Of a DNA stretch of 64,000 nucleotides, positions 33,272-41,405 are shown in pieces (positions within the stretch are counted from its first letter, which is position 1; every line of letters begins with the position of its first letter). Made by a program: the position numbers and the translations under genes. Location of the stretch: positions 4,526,001 to 4,590,000 of the forward strand of contig NZ_BLZR01000001.1 in NCBI RefSeq assembly GCF_014193895.1, written 5' to 3'. Origin of the DNA: Clostridium fungisolvens (lineage in GTDB: Bacteria > Bacillota > Clostridia > Clostridiales > Clostridiaceae). The notes under the pieces were generated by a model. It was not told the origin of the DNA. It ran no database searches and worked only from the letters and a program-made list of their open reading frames with translations.

Positions 33272-33976
33272 TTAATATTTCCATCTATAATGTGCATATA
33301 TAGGACACTTAAACCAAGAAAGTTTAACTTCACTTGCATTTGGGTTAGTGTTATGAATAACATAAGGAATTCCGTCCTCGTCTCTTTTATCAGAAACTAT
33401 AGCTACATGTTCATAGTCTTGCAAAAAGACAACAATATCACCTGGTTGCCATTGTTGCAAATTTTCAATATCTCTTGGCTTAAGTTCTGTAGTAGCAGAA
33501 ATACATTTTCTCTGAAAAAACACATTTTGATTTGGAACTCTTCTAAAATCTATATTAGGATCTGGATTCTCTCTAACTCTTATATAGCTTTTTTTATTCT
33601 CTTTTATATCATTATCTATAAGAGTCTTTAAGTCAATCCCAGCACCTTTTAACCCTCTCCATATTACATCAGTACAAACACCTTCACCTTCTGGAGGATA
33701 TCCACCATAATAATAATTGCTTTTGTACTTTGTCTTAATTTCAACTTCTTTTCTTGCTGAATTTACTATATCAAGTGGATCTGCGATTCCATTATTATTT
33801 TTGTCAATATTAGAATATTTGTCAGGTACTTCAAAATCACCTTTGAAGAAAAATCTTATTAAGTTATCATTCAATAAATCTTTATACTTATTTCCTATAA
33901 AGTTAACCACATAATGTGTAAAAAAAACGACTAAAACAATAAATATAATTAATATATACTTTCTAATCCTATTCAA
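33272..33976 (-). CDS. DUF1287 (YijF-like) papain-fold protein
   Basis: 234-aa protein with one N-terminal transmembrane helix (about 7-28) and an extracytoplasmic DUF1287 domain, related to NlpC/P60 hydrolases. Candidate catalytic residues are Cys101 (GEGVCTDV) and His190 (DYEHVAIVSD), followed by HNTNPNAS. These fit a cell-wall or amide hydrolase; no substrate is known. The longest frame starts at 33994 upstream of the ribosome site. The TTG at 33976, 6 nt after GAGGTG, is preferred. A second papain-fold gene follows it at 34161-34727 on the same strand. Confidence 0.85.
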   Translation of the reverse strand: MNRIRKYILIIFIVLVVFFTHYVVNFIGNKYKDLLNDNLIRFFFKGDFEVPDKYSNIDKNNNGIADPLDIVNSARKEVEIKTKYKSNYYYGGYPPEGEGVCTDVIWRGLKGAGIDLKTLIDNDIKENKKSYIRVRENPDPNIDFRRVPNQNVFFQRKCISATTELKPRDIENLQQWQPGDIVVFLQDYEHVAIVSDKRDEDGIPYVIHNTNPNASEVKLSWFKCPIYAHYRWKY

Positions 33977-34100
33977 ACTAATCACCTCTTTCAAAAACTA
34001 TACGTATAAGAGGTGTGTTTAGTATCACTTTATTAGACTAAACTTATTTTAAAATATAGTTTCTACTGGAAAATTATATATGTAACTTTCTTAAATGTAA

Positions 34101-34154
34101 AAAAGGAGACATTGCAAAACGAACTTATTTTGTTCATTTTGCAATGGCCCCTTT
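34101..34154 (-). terminator. Terminator of the YiiX-like gene
   Basis: A long stem: ATTGCAAAACGAAC (34111-34124) pairs with GTTCATTTTGCAAT (34132-34145), extended by AAAGGAG/CCCCTTT outer arms, followed on the minus strand by TTTTTTAC. Confidence 0.85.
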
Positions 34155-34160
34155 GATATA

Positions 34161-34727
34161 CTATGCTTCTAGCAATTCCTCCATAACATTGAACTCCCTA
34201 GAATACTTATAAACATAACCTTTATAAACTAATTCTTTATTAGGAATCTTTATTATATCATCACTTTTAATAAGTTCAGATTTTTTATCGAATTTATATA
34301 TATTGCTATTTGACAATACTTGAGAAACAAATTGAGTACAAAAATAATGATTTTTCCGCTTTATAGGTTTATTAAACCAAACACCAAATAGCCCTATAAA
34401 ATTATATTTAAGTTCACTCTTAGAGATTATAAACTTATTGATTTCTGATATAATTTGATCGTATTGTTCTTCTGAAACTTTTATTCTATAAATTATACAT
34501 TCACTATCTTTAAATATACTATATACACCTTCATATAAGTTTTCTTGCACAAATCCACCAGAAAACGGATTTCTAGGACTTGTCCTTCCAAACGAATACA
34601 TCTTAGTAAAGGTATCATCAATACTCACCGAAGAGTGGGCATACTTATTTTTTGTAATTAGGTATATTATCTTAGAAAGCCATGTTCCTGTCTTTGAAAA
34701 AACCAAATATATATATCTATCTTCCAT
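34161..34727 (-). CDS. Permuted papain-fold hydrolase, YiiX/YaeF-like
   Basis: 188-aa soluble protein without signal peptide. His31 (KYAHSSVSID) near the N-terminus and Cys130 (HYFCTQFVSQVL) near the C-terminus give the circularly permuted NlpC/P60 order seen in YiiX/YaeF (C92) proteins. Related enzymes cut amides or esters, possibly lipid-linked; the substrate here is unknown. It is separated from the DUF1287 gene by a terminator and its own promoter region, so the two are neighbours rather than an operon. Confidence 0.75.
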   Translation of the reverse strand: MEDRYIYLVFSKTGTWLSKIIYLITKNKYAHSSVSIDDTFTKMYSFGRTSPRNPFSGGFVQENLYEGVYSIFKDSECIIYRIKVSEEQYDQIISEINKFIISKSELKYNFIGLFGVWFNKPIKRKNHYFCTQFVSQVLSNSNIYKFDKKSELIKSDDIIKIPNKELVYKGYVYKYSREFNVMEELLEA

Positions 34728-35360
34728 AATTTATATGCTATCTCCTTTACATGGGTTTTATTATACGAATCTTCTCAGGCTTTAATCTTTCAATTCTAAA
34801 AATTAATAGCGTTAAATTTACGTGTATCTACTATAAATTATAATAATACATATAATTATAAATATTAATTATTTAGAATTTATGTTATATATATTAATTA
34901 TTTCTTAATTTTTAGAAATGTACCCTTTTATAATAAAATGTAATATAAACCATAGTGTACTTTATGTACGGCGTCCATTTATATGAACTTAAGTTATGTA
35001 AATTGAAAAATCGTACCCATATGTCTTTTAGCACATTTAACTTAATTGTTGAAGCTAGATATCAATAGCACTTTACTCAGATCAATGTAAGTAAGATAAA
35101 ATTGAATTTTCCAAATAGAGACCTTTTAAAATTCAAAATCTAGAAGGATACTGCATAGATATTTAGATTACAGATAAGATTGTCTATTATAATAAATGAT
35201 ACATTATTATTTCAGTAATAACAACAATTTGATTTTTTTAAATAACAGTAACATATTTACCCTTTTTTCATAAAATAATTATGAATTATGTTTTCATACG
35301 TGTGCAATTCAAAAAAAATGTATATAATTATAGATGGTAACTTATAAAGGAGTTGATATC
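34728..35360. other. Gene-free region upstream of murC
   Basis: About 630 bp between divergent genes, very AT-rich. No open frame with a ribosome site, no riboswitch and no tRNA was seen. A TATAAT at about 35322-35327 near the murC start could be a -10, but no clear -35 was found. The length and the stretch 34970-35170, which is less AT-rich, leave room for an unrecognised RNA. Confidence 0.35.
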
Positions 35361-36737
35361 TTGTCATTTAATTTTATAAAAGATAAAAATAAAAAGGTTC
35401 ATTTTATAGGTATCGGTGGGATAAGTATGAGTGGTCTTGCTGCTATTCTATTAAGAGAAGGATATAAAGTATCAGGATCAGATGCTAAAGAATCCGAAAT
35501 AACAAACAGGCTTAAAAACGAAGGTGCAGAGATTTACATAGGACATAATAGTGATAATCTTAAAAATGTAGACTTGGTGGTATACACAGCTGCAATCCCT
35601 TCAGACAATCCAGAAATATTAGAAGCTAAAAGATTAAATATATCATTGATGGATAGAGCTGAGTTTCTAGGTAAGATAATGTTAGGTCATAAGTATGGTG
35701 TTGCTGTAGCTGGTACTCATGGTAAAACCACATGTACCTCTATGATTTCCCATATAACATTAAAAGCAGATTTAGACCCGACTATATTGGTTGGTGGAGA
35801 CTTAGATATTATAGATGGTAACTTTAAGATAGGAAATAGCGAATATTTCGTAACAGAAGCATGTGAATATAAAGAATCATTTTTAAAATTTTCGCCGTTT
35901 GTTGGTATTATATTAAACATCGATGCAGACCATCTTGATTACTATAGAGATATTGATCATATTCAAGAAACATTCCAAAAATTCGCATCAATAATTCCTA
36001 ATGATGGCTATCTAGTTGGTTATGCAGATGATACTAGAGTAATGTCAGTAATCAACAATGCAAAATGTAATATTTTAAGCTATGGTATAGACAGCGGTGA
36101 AGTAACTGCTAAAAATATATCATTTGATGAAAATGGTTGTGCTACATTTGACGTATTCAGAAATGATTCCAGATTATTCTCTGTTACTTTAAATGTACCT
36201 GGAAAGCATAATATTTTAAATGCTCTTTGTTCAATATGCATTGGACTTATATTTGAATTACAGTCTAAGGATATAATAGACGGGCTATATGCCTTTAGAA
36301 ATGCTCATAAGCGATTTGAGCTTAAAGGAAAAAAATCAGGCGTTACAGTAATTGATGATTATGCTCATCACCCTGTAGAAATCAAGGCAACATTGAGCAC
36401 TGCAAAAAATATACCTCATAAATCAGTTTGTTGTGTCTTCCAACCACATACTTATACAAGAACCAAGAGCTTGTTCAATGAATTTACAGAAGCATTCAAT
36501 GATGCAGATGAACTTGTGCTTATGGATATCTATGCGGCTAGAGAAAAAAATACTGGCTTAGTAAGCTCAGATGAATTGGGTGATGCTATAAGGGCTAAGG
36601 GAATATCCTGCGTGAATGTTCATTCTCACGAAGAAGCAGTTAATTACGTAAAAAATAAAGTTTCTAACGGAGACATTTTAATCACTGTTGGTGCAGGAGA
36701 TGTTGTTAAAGTAGGAGAATTATTCTTACAATCATAG
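35361..36737 (+). CDS. murC: UDP-N-acetylmuramate-L-alanine ligase
   Basis: 458-aa cytoplasmic Mur ligase that adds L-Ala to UDP-MurNAc. The N-terminal UDP-binding domain (VHFIGIGGISMSGLA) is followed by the ATP loop GTHGKTT at 118-124 and the C-terminal ligase domain (VIDDYAHHPVEIKATL). The frame extends upstream to 35334, but AAAGGAG lies inside that extension. A TTG at 35361, 8 nt after it, gives the usual length. The gene stands alone rather than in a division cluster, as in many clostridia. Confidence 0.96.
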   Translation: MSFNFIKDKNKKVHFIGIGGISMSGLAAILLREGYKVSGSDAKESEITNRLKNEGAEIYIGHNSDNLKNVDLVVYTAAIPSDNPEILEAKRLNISLMDRAEFLGKIMLGHKYGVAVAGTHGKTTCTSMISHITLKADLDPTILVGGDLDIIDGNFKIGNSEYFVTEACEYKESFLKFSPFVGIILNIDADHLDYYRDIDHIQETFQKFASIIPNDGYLVGYADDTRVMSVINNAKCNILSYGIDSGEVTAKNISFDENGCATFDVFRNDSRLFSVTLNVPGKHNILNALCSICIGLIFELQSKDIIDGLYAFRNAHKRFELKGKKSGVTVIDDYAHHPVEIKATLSTAKNIPHKSVCCVFQPHTYTRTKSLFNEFTEAFNDADELVLMDIYAAREKNTGLVSSDELGDAIRAKGISCVNVHSHEEAVNYVKNKVSNGDILITVGAGDVVKVGELFLQS

Positions 36738-36761
36738 ATTCTATTATAAAAATCTTTATAT

Positions 36762-36815
36762 AAAATAGATGTATCACTGAGTTATTGTTTTAACTTATAG
36801 TGATACATCTATTTT
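36762..36815. terminator. Bidirectional terminator between murC and the GH13 gene
   Basis: A perfect 17-bp stem (36762-36778 with 36799-36815, 20-nt loop that can pair further) with A and T runs outside. It serves the convergent murC and GH13 genes. Confidence 0.9.
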
Positions 36816-36836
36816 TATTTAATCAGTTAGTCTTAT

Positions 36837-38129
36837 TTATAGCGTTACTTCAATGATTATTGGTTTATTGACAAGTTCAACAGTTCCATTAGATACTGTT
36901 ATAACACTATCATCAATTATATTCGTATAAATTCCATCAGTTAAAGGTATAACAATACATCCTTCTTTTTTTTCAACATTGAATATACCTATAAGCTTTG
37001 ATCTATTATACTCATAACATCCGTATAAAACATCCTTTTCTAGACACTCTAATGAATAAAATCCCTCTGCCAATATTTCTTTTCTTTTTATCTCACCCAG
37101 TCTTTTCATTAGATCCACATATTCGTTGTTCCTAATGCCAAATTGAATCTTATCTAATTCAAATAAACTAGGACATTTATCATCTTGAGCTTCTTGTCCA
37201 GCATAAATTAAAGTTGTGCCCTTTTGGAAATAAAGAAATCCTGTCCAAATCTTTAAGGCTTCTTCATCAGGTATTAGACTCTTAGCTCTAGGTTGATCAT
37301 GATTTTCTAGAAATCTAAGTTTTACATAATTATCAGGATACATTCCTTCCTGCATTTTAACCTTATTTATATAGTCCCTTAGGCTGTTTTTATTAGCAAA
37401 GTATCCTGTGTACTCTACATTCACATCATAATCATAAGTTATATCAAAAGCTTGGTAAATTTCACTGTCTGAAAGTCCCACAAATCCATTCTTCCTCATT
37501 TCTAATAAAAAGTGAGGGTGTACAGTCTCAGAAAGCCATATATGATCTGGGTTTACTTGTGCAACCGCTTGCCTAGCAGACAACCAAAAGTCTAATGGAA
37601 CTAATGGAGCTACGTCACATCTAAATCCATCTACCCCTATTGATGCCCAATATTTTAAAGTTTCTATCTGATAATTCCATAAATCCTTATTGTTATAATC
37701 TAGATCTACAATATCAGTCCAATCCCCAACCTTGTTGCCCATTTCTCCATTTTGTTTCCTGTAAAAATACTCAGGATGATTGTCCACTAACCATGAATCA
37801 GGTGAAGTATGATTATAAACTACATCTATCATACATAACATATCTAACGAGTGAATCTTATCTATCAATCGTTTAAAATCTTCCAACGTTCCATACTCTG
37901 AATTTATACCTCTATAGTCCTTTATTGCATAAGGTGAACCTAAAGAGCCTTTTCTATTTTTTTCTCCTATAGGGTGTATAGGCATGAACCATACTATATC
38001 TGTGCCTAATTCTTTTATCCTTTTGAGATCATCTTCTACATCTTTAAAAGTTCCATTTTTACCATGGTTTCTTACAAATACTGAATAGATAATCTTATTT
38101 CTTAAATTCTTTTTTGTGTCTTTAGCCAT
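36837..38129 (-). CDS. Alpha-amylase family (GH13) enzyme, cytoplasmic
   Basis: 430-aa glycoside hydrolase without signal peptide. It has the four GH13 regions: DVVYNHT (102-108), GFRCDVAP with nucleophile Asp172, acid/base Glu201 (WLSETVH) and ENHDQP with Asp278. Small intracellular members act on maltodextrins or glycogen fragments, or are transferases; the exact specificity cannot be told. A short C-terminal beta domain is present. It is monocistronic, and no glycogen or maltose genes are adjacent. Confidence 0.9.
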   Translation of the reverse strand: MAKDTKKNLRNKIIYSVFVRNHGKNGTFKDVEDDLKRIKELGTDIVWFMPIHPIGEKNRKGSLGSPYAIKDYRGINSEYGTLEDFKRLIDKIHSLDMLCMIDVVYNHTSPDSWLVDNHPEYFYRKQNGEMGNKVGDWTDIVDLDYNNKDLWNYQIETLKYWASIGVDGFRCDVAPLVPLDFWLSARQAVAQVNPDHIWLSETVHPHFLLEMRKNGFVGLSDSEIYQAFDITYDYDVNVEYTGYFANKNSLRDYINKVKMQEGMYPDNYVKLRFLENHDQPRAKSLIPDEEALKIWTGFLYFQKGTTLIYAGQEAQDDKCPSLFELDKIQFGIRNNEYVDLMKRLGEIKRKEILAEGFYSLECLEKDVLYGCYEYNRSKLIGIFNVEKKEGCIVIPLTDGIYTNIIDDSVITVSNGTVELVNKPIIIEVTL

Positions 38130-38269
38130 ATTTACCTCCTCAAAATATCACTGTAGTCTAGCAAAATATTAAACTATATAACTACTTTACTTCACTTTTT
38201 ATAATTTATCAATATCGTTTACATTTATTTAATAACCGGCTATCTTAGTTACCTAAGCATACAGCAAAA

Positions 38270-38299
38270 GATCAGGCACAATAAACCTTGTTCCTGATC
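38270..38299 (-). terminator. Terminator after the 34-aa gene
   Basis: A 12-bp stem with one mismatch (38270-38281 with 38288-38299), followed on the minus strand by CTTTTGC. Confidence 0.65.
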
Positions 38300-38306
38300 A
38301 AAATCA

Positions 38307-38411
38307 CTAATATAATAATTCCTCAGCATACTTAATCTTTCTATCAATATGTTCCTTTTCTTTAATTTGTTCTTTAGCTTTTCTTATTTTCTCATTTAAT
38401 TCCCAATACAT
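38307..38411 (-). CDS. 34-aa charged alpha-helical protein
   Basis: Small protein starting MYWELNEKIRKAKEQIKEK, strongly charged with a heptad-like pattern that predicts one long helix or coiled coil. GGAG lies 8 nt before the ATG, and a terminator starts 8 bp after the stop. It begins 30 bp downstream of the SanA/ElyC-like gene on the same strand, so it probably belongs to that transcript. No family recognised. Confidence 0.5.
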   Translation of the reverse strand: MYWELNEKIRKAKEQIKEKEHIDRKIKYAEELLY

Positions 38412-38441
38412 CCTTACTTCTCCAATATCTTTTATAATAAA

Positions 38442-39008
38442 TTATCTTACTATTAAATCCTTAATTATACCTGGAATTTCTCTAATAGCGCCGTATATTT
38501 CATTGGCAGCATACGCTTTAACAAACACGCCCTTATACGTAGCTGAAACTTTATTTCTCTTGCATAAAATCTCTGCTCTCCTAAGGTGAAACTCATTAGA
38601 TACCACTACTACACTATTAATATTATTTGCCTTCATTATTTTAGACGTGAACTTTATATTTTCAGCTGTGTTAGTTGATTTATCTTCCATGATTATTTTA
38701 TCTTCATCTATCCCTTTACTTGATAAAATCCTTTTCATTCCTTCTGCCTCAGAAATACTTTCTCCCTGTCCCTTTCCCCCAGAAACTATTATATATTTAC
38801 CATAGCCATCCTTAAAAAGTTCTGCTGCTTCTTCTGTTCTAGCGGTTAAGAAAGCACTCGGAGTCTCACCTCTCATCCTACATCCCAGCACTACTATGGC
38901 ATCACTCTTATCAGGACTTGTAAAAAGGGGAATCCAAAATATAAATATTTCTGCTGCTATAAACATTATTAAAATTATAGGAAGAAACATCTTAATCCTC
39001 TTTTTCAT
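38442..39008 (-). CDS. YdcF/SanA/ElyC-family membrane protein (DUF218)
   Basis: 188-aa protein with one N-terminal transmembrane helix (about 8-28) and an extracytoplasmic DUF218 domain (AIVVLGCRMRGETPSAFLTARTEEAAELFK...IIVSGGKGQGESISEAEGM...VVVSNEFHLRRAEILC). Relatives (SanA, ElyC) affect envelope integrity and antibiotic tolerance; the biochemical activity is unresolved. The chosen ATG has GAGAGGAG upstream; the longer frame starting at 39059 has no ribosome site. Confidence 0.88.
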   Translation of the reverse strand: MKKRIKMFLPIILIMFIAAEIFIFWIPLFTSPDKSDAIVVLGCRMRGETPSAFLTARTEEAAELFKDGYGKYIIVSGGKGQGESISEAEGMKRILSSKGIDEDKIIMEDKSTNTAENIKFTSKIMKANNINSVVVVSNEFHLRRAEILCKRNKVSATYKGVFVKAYAANEIYGAIREIPGIIKDLIVR

Positions 39009-39100
39009 TATTAATACTCCTCTCTTTATTAATAGTAATAATACTCCATATTTGTGCATAGAATTAAATGCATGCTATATACTAAAAAAGTTGCTGAATC

Positions 39101-39176
39101 AATCTTCTCTTCTCATAAACCAGATGAGTTTTAAAAATTAGTTTCGAATTGAACTGATACATCTTTACTTATGTAT
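39101..39176. repeat. Dispersed intergenic repeat, copy B
   Basis: About 75 bp matching copy A (27235-27336) at roughly 70% identity, including CCAGA(T/A)GAGTTTT and the TTATGTAT end. It lies upstream of the SanA/ElyC-like gene. Confidence 0.55.
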
Positions 39177-39329
39177 TCAAAATTATATACGAAATTATAG
39201 GTATAATAGTTATTTTTAGGTTACGTATTTAAAAAAATTTAAAATATTGATTTAAATTGTAAAATTTTAATATGTGATTATAGAAATTTTTGGGTATTCT
39301 CATAAATTTAAAAATATTGGAAAAAACCT

Positions 39330-39359
39330 TTGACACTTTCTGAGAAATCCGTATATAAT
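39330..39359 (+). promoter_or_regulatory. Sigma-A promoter of the ABC exporter operon
   Basis: Perfect -35 TTGACA (39330-39335) and -10 TATAAT (39354-39359) with an 18-bp spacer. Transcription should start near 39366, about 45 nt before the leader peptide. A consensus promoter in front of a stress exporter fits control by attenuation rather than at initiation. Confidence 0.85.
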
Positions 39360-39410
39360 GTTATTAAAGTAATTTCATTAAATAAATTTTAACGAAAAGG
39401 AGGTAGGACC

Positions 39411-39515
39411 ATGTTAGTAGCAAGATTTAATTTTATGAATGGCAAATTTAGAAAATCAAATAACTTAATAACTATTAACAATAGCCCTATCTCTGCGAGT
39501 TTTATTGTCGAGTAA
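39411..39515 (+). CDS. 34-aa leader peptide of the ABC exporter operon
   Basis: Short peptide (MLVARFNFMNGKFRKSNNLI... ending SFIVE) with an excellent AAAAGGAGG site 8 nt before the ATG. It lies between the consensus promoter and two tandem intrinsic terminators. The last third of the coding sequence contains CAATAGCCC (39479-39487), exactly complementary to GGGCTATTG in the first terminator. The arrangement resembles B. subtilis bmrB, the leader of bmrCD, where ribosome stalling by antibiotics opens the terminator. The peptide itself shows no similarity that I recognise. Confidence 0.72.
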   Translation: MLVARFNFMNGKFRKSNNLITINNSPISASFIVE

Positions 39516-39562
39516 TTATTGACAGCTTTTAACTTTGTATGTATTTAGGTCATGGGCTATTG
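39479..39562 (+). promoter_or_regulatory. Antiterminator pairing in the ABC leader
   Basis: Nine perfect base pairs between 39479-39487 (inside the leader coding sequence) and 39554-39562 (inside the first terminator stem and loop). The two structures are mutually exclusive. Ribosome position on the leader would decide which one forms. Confidence 0.65.
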
Positions 39563-39575
39563 CTCATGACTTTTT
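39549..39575 (+). terminator. Attenuator terminator 1
   Basis: A 9-bp stem (GTCATGGGC/GCTCATGAC, one G-U pair, loop TATT) followed by TTTTT, 33 bp after the leader peptide stop. Confidence 0.8.
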
Positions 39576-39590
39576 ATATTGTGTTTTTAT

Positions 39591-39627
39591 GCAAAAAGGT
39601 CGTGGGATATCCATGGCCTTTTTTTGC
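39591..39627 (+). terminator. Attenuator terminator 2
   Basis: GGTCGTGG/CCATGGCC stem with G-U pairs, extended by GCAAAAA/TTTTTTTGC, 42 bp before the first exporter gene. Two terminators in tandem should make the default off state tight. Confidence 0.75.
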
Positions 39628-39668
39628 ATAAATGGGCACCATGTACAAACAAAAAGGGGGGAATAGAT

Positions 39669-41405
39669 TTGAGAAGAATCTTAAATTATTTATTTAAACA
39701 CAAAGCTATATTACTTATAGGCACTTTGGCCATGATTATAATTATAGCTGTAGACAACATTACACCTTATCTTCAAAAGATAATAGTTGATAAAGTAATT
39801 ACAGATAAACAATATTCACTTTTATATCCAGCGCTTGGAGGGATCCTAGCTATTACTCTATGTAAGGCTCTTTTGGGATATGTTAAAGAGTTTCTCTTTG
39901 ACTTTATTGCAGCAAAAGTGCACAGAGATATTAAAAATGAATTATTCGAGCATATTCAAACTATGGAGTTTAAATATTTCGATAATATGAACACCGGAGA
40001 ACTGATGTCTAGAATCGGTGAGGATATAGAAAACATCTGGCAAACCATTGGATTCGGTTTAAGACTTTTTGTAGAGAACATTATTTATTTTGTTATTGGT
40101 ACCGTTATATTACTAGCCCTAAGCTGGAAGCTTGCTATTGCATGCATAGTTATAATGGTTCCTATAGGATATATGGCTATAAAATTAGAAAAAGAGTTTG
40201 GATCAGTATACAGCAACATAAGCGACCAAACAGCCGAGATTAATACAACAGCTCAGGAAAATATAGCTGGAGTAAGACTTGTAAAAGCTTTTACTAGAGA
40301 AAAACATGAAATTCTTAAATTCTTAAAAATGAACAGAACTTATTATGATTTGAATATGAATCAAGCAAAGATTGTAGGGAAGTATTTTCCTCCTATGGAA
40401 TTTTTAACAAACATCTCATTAATAATAATGATTATTCTTGGTGGTGTCTTTGTTATAAAAGGTGAGATAACAATAGGAACTTTAGTAGCATTCAGCGGTT
40501 ACTTAAATTCCCTTATCTGGCCGATGAGAAACCTTGGATGGTTAACTAATATGCTTGCTCAAAACCAAGCATCTGCAAAGAAAATTTTTGAGATACTAGA
40601 TAGGAAACCTGATATTGCAAGTAAGGAAGATGCAATATCACCTGAAGAAATAAAAGGAGCCATATCATTTAATAATGTAAGCTTCAAATATAATGACGAG
40701 TTAGTTCTTAAAAATGTAAACTTAGACATCCCCGCTGGAAGTACGGTAGCCATAATGGGTACTACTGGTGCTGGTAAATCATCTATACTGCAATTAGTTG
40801 GTAGATATTACGATGTAGCATCTGGTGAGGTTTTAGTTGATGGAATTAACGTGAAAGATATTGATCTGAAAAAGCTTAGAAGTAATATGTCTGTAGTACC
40901 ACAAGATACCTTCTTATTTTCTGATACTATCGAAAACAACGTAAAATTTGGAAATAAGAACGCTTCAACTGAAGAGGTTATAGAGACTTGCAAAACTGCT
41001 TGTTGCTATGACTTTATATCTTCTTTTGAAGAAGGCTTCGATACTGAAATAGGTGAAAGAGGTATTGGTCTTTCTGGTGGTCAAAAGCAAAGAATTTCAA
41101 TTGCTAGAGCTCTTTTAAGAAAGGCTCCGATTCTTATTCTTGATGATTCTACATCAGCTTTAGACATGGAAACAGAATATGAACTTCTTAAAAATCTTAA
41201 TGATAAAGAACAAAAAAGCACTACTTTTATAATCGCTCATAGAATATCTGCTGTTAAAAATGCTGATATGATACTGTTTATTGAAAACGGTGAGATTAAA
41301 GAAGTAGGAAATCACACCGACCTTCTATCTAAGAAGGGTAGATACTACGATATTTATTGTGAACAATTTAAAGATTTCGATTTAGTTGAAAGCGAGGTGG
41401 TATAA
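39669..41405 (+). CDS. Heterodimeric ABC exporter, subunit with degenerate Walker B (BmrC-like)
   Basis: 578-aa half-transporter: six transmembrane helices (about 1-310), then a nucleotide-binding domain with Walker A GTTGAGKS, signature LSGGQ and Walker B ILILDDS. The catalytic Glu after Walker B is replaced by Asp493, the hallmark of the degenerate site in heterodimeric exporters such as BmrCD, TM287/288 and LmrCD. The frame starts at 39579, inside the attenuator; the TTG at 39669 has a G6 ribosome site 7 nt upstream. The stop codon overlaps the next ATG (TAATG). Likely a drug or lipid exporter. Confidence 0.92.
   Translation: MRRILNYLFKHKAILLIGTLAMIIIIAVDNITPYLQKIIVDKVITDKQYSLLYPALGGILAITLCKALLGYVKEFLFDFIAAKVHRDIKNELFEHIQTMEFKYFDNMNTGELMSRIGEDIENIWQTIGFGLRLFVENIIYFVIGTVILLALSWKLAIACIVIMVPIGYMAIKLEKEFGSVYSNISDQTAEINTTAQENIAGVRLVKAFTREKHEILKFLKMNRTYYDLNMNQAKIVGKYFPPMEFLTNISLIIMIILGGVFVIKGEITIGTLVAFSGYLNSLIWPMRNLGWLTNMLAQNQASAKKIFEILDRKPDIASKEDAISPEEIKGAISFNNVSFKYNDELVLKNVNLDIPAGSTVAIMGTTGAGKSSILQLVGRYYDVASGEVLVDGINVKDIDLKKLRSNMSVVPQDTFLFSDTIENNVKFGNKNASTEEVIETCKTACCYDFISSFEEGFDTEIGERGIGLSGGQKQRISIARALLRKAPILILDDSTSALDMETEYELLKNLNDKEQKSTTFIIAHRISAVKNADMILFIENGEIKEVGNHTDLLSKKGRYYDIYCEQFKDFDLVESEVV

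Noticed and set aside
34728..35360. Structured RNA upstream of murC
   Set aside because: The region is long and partly less AT-rich, but I could not draw any convincing long stem or known motif, so no RNA is claimed.
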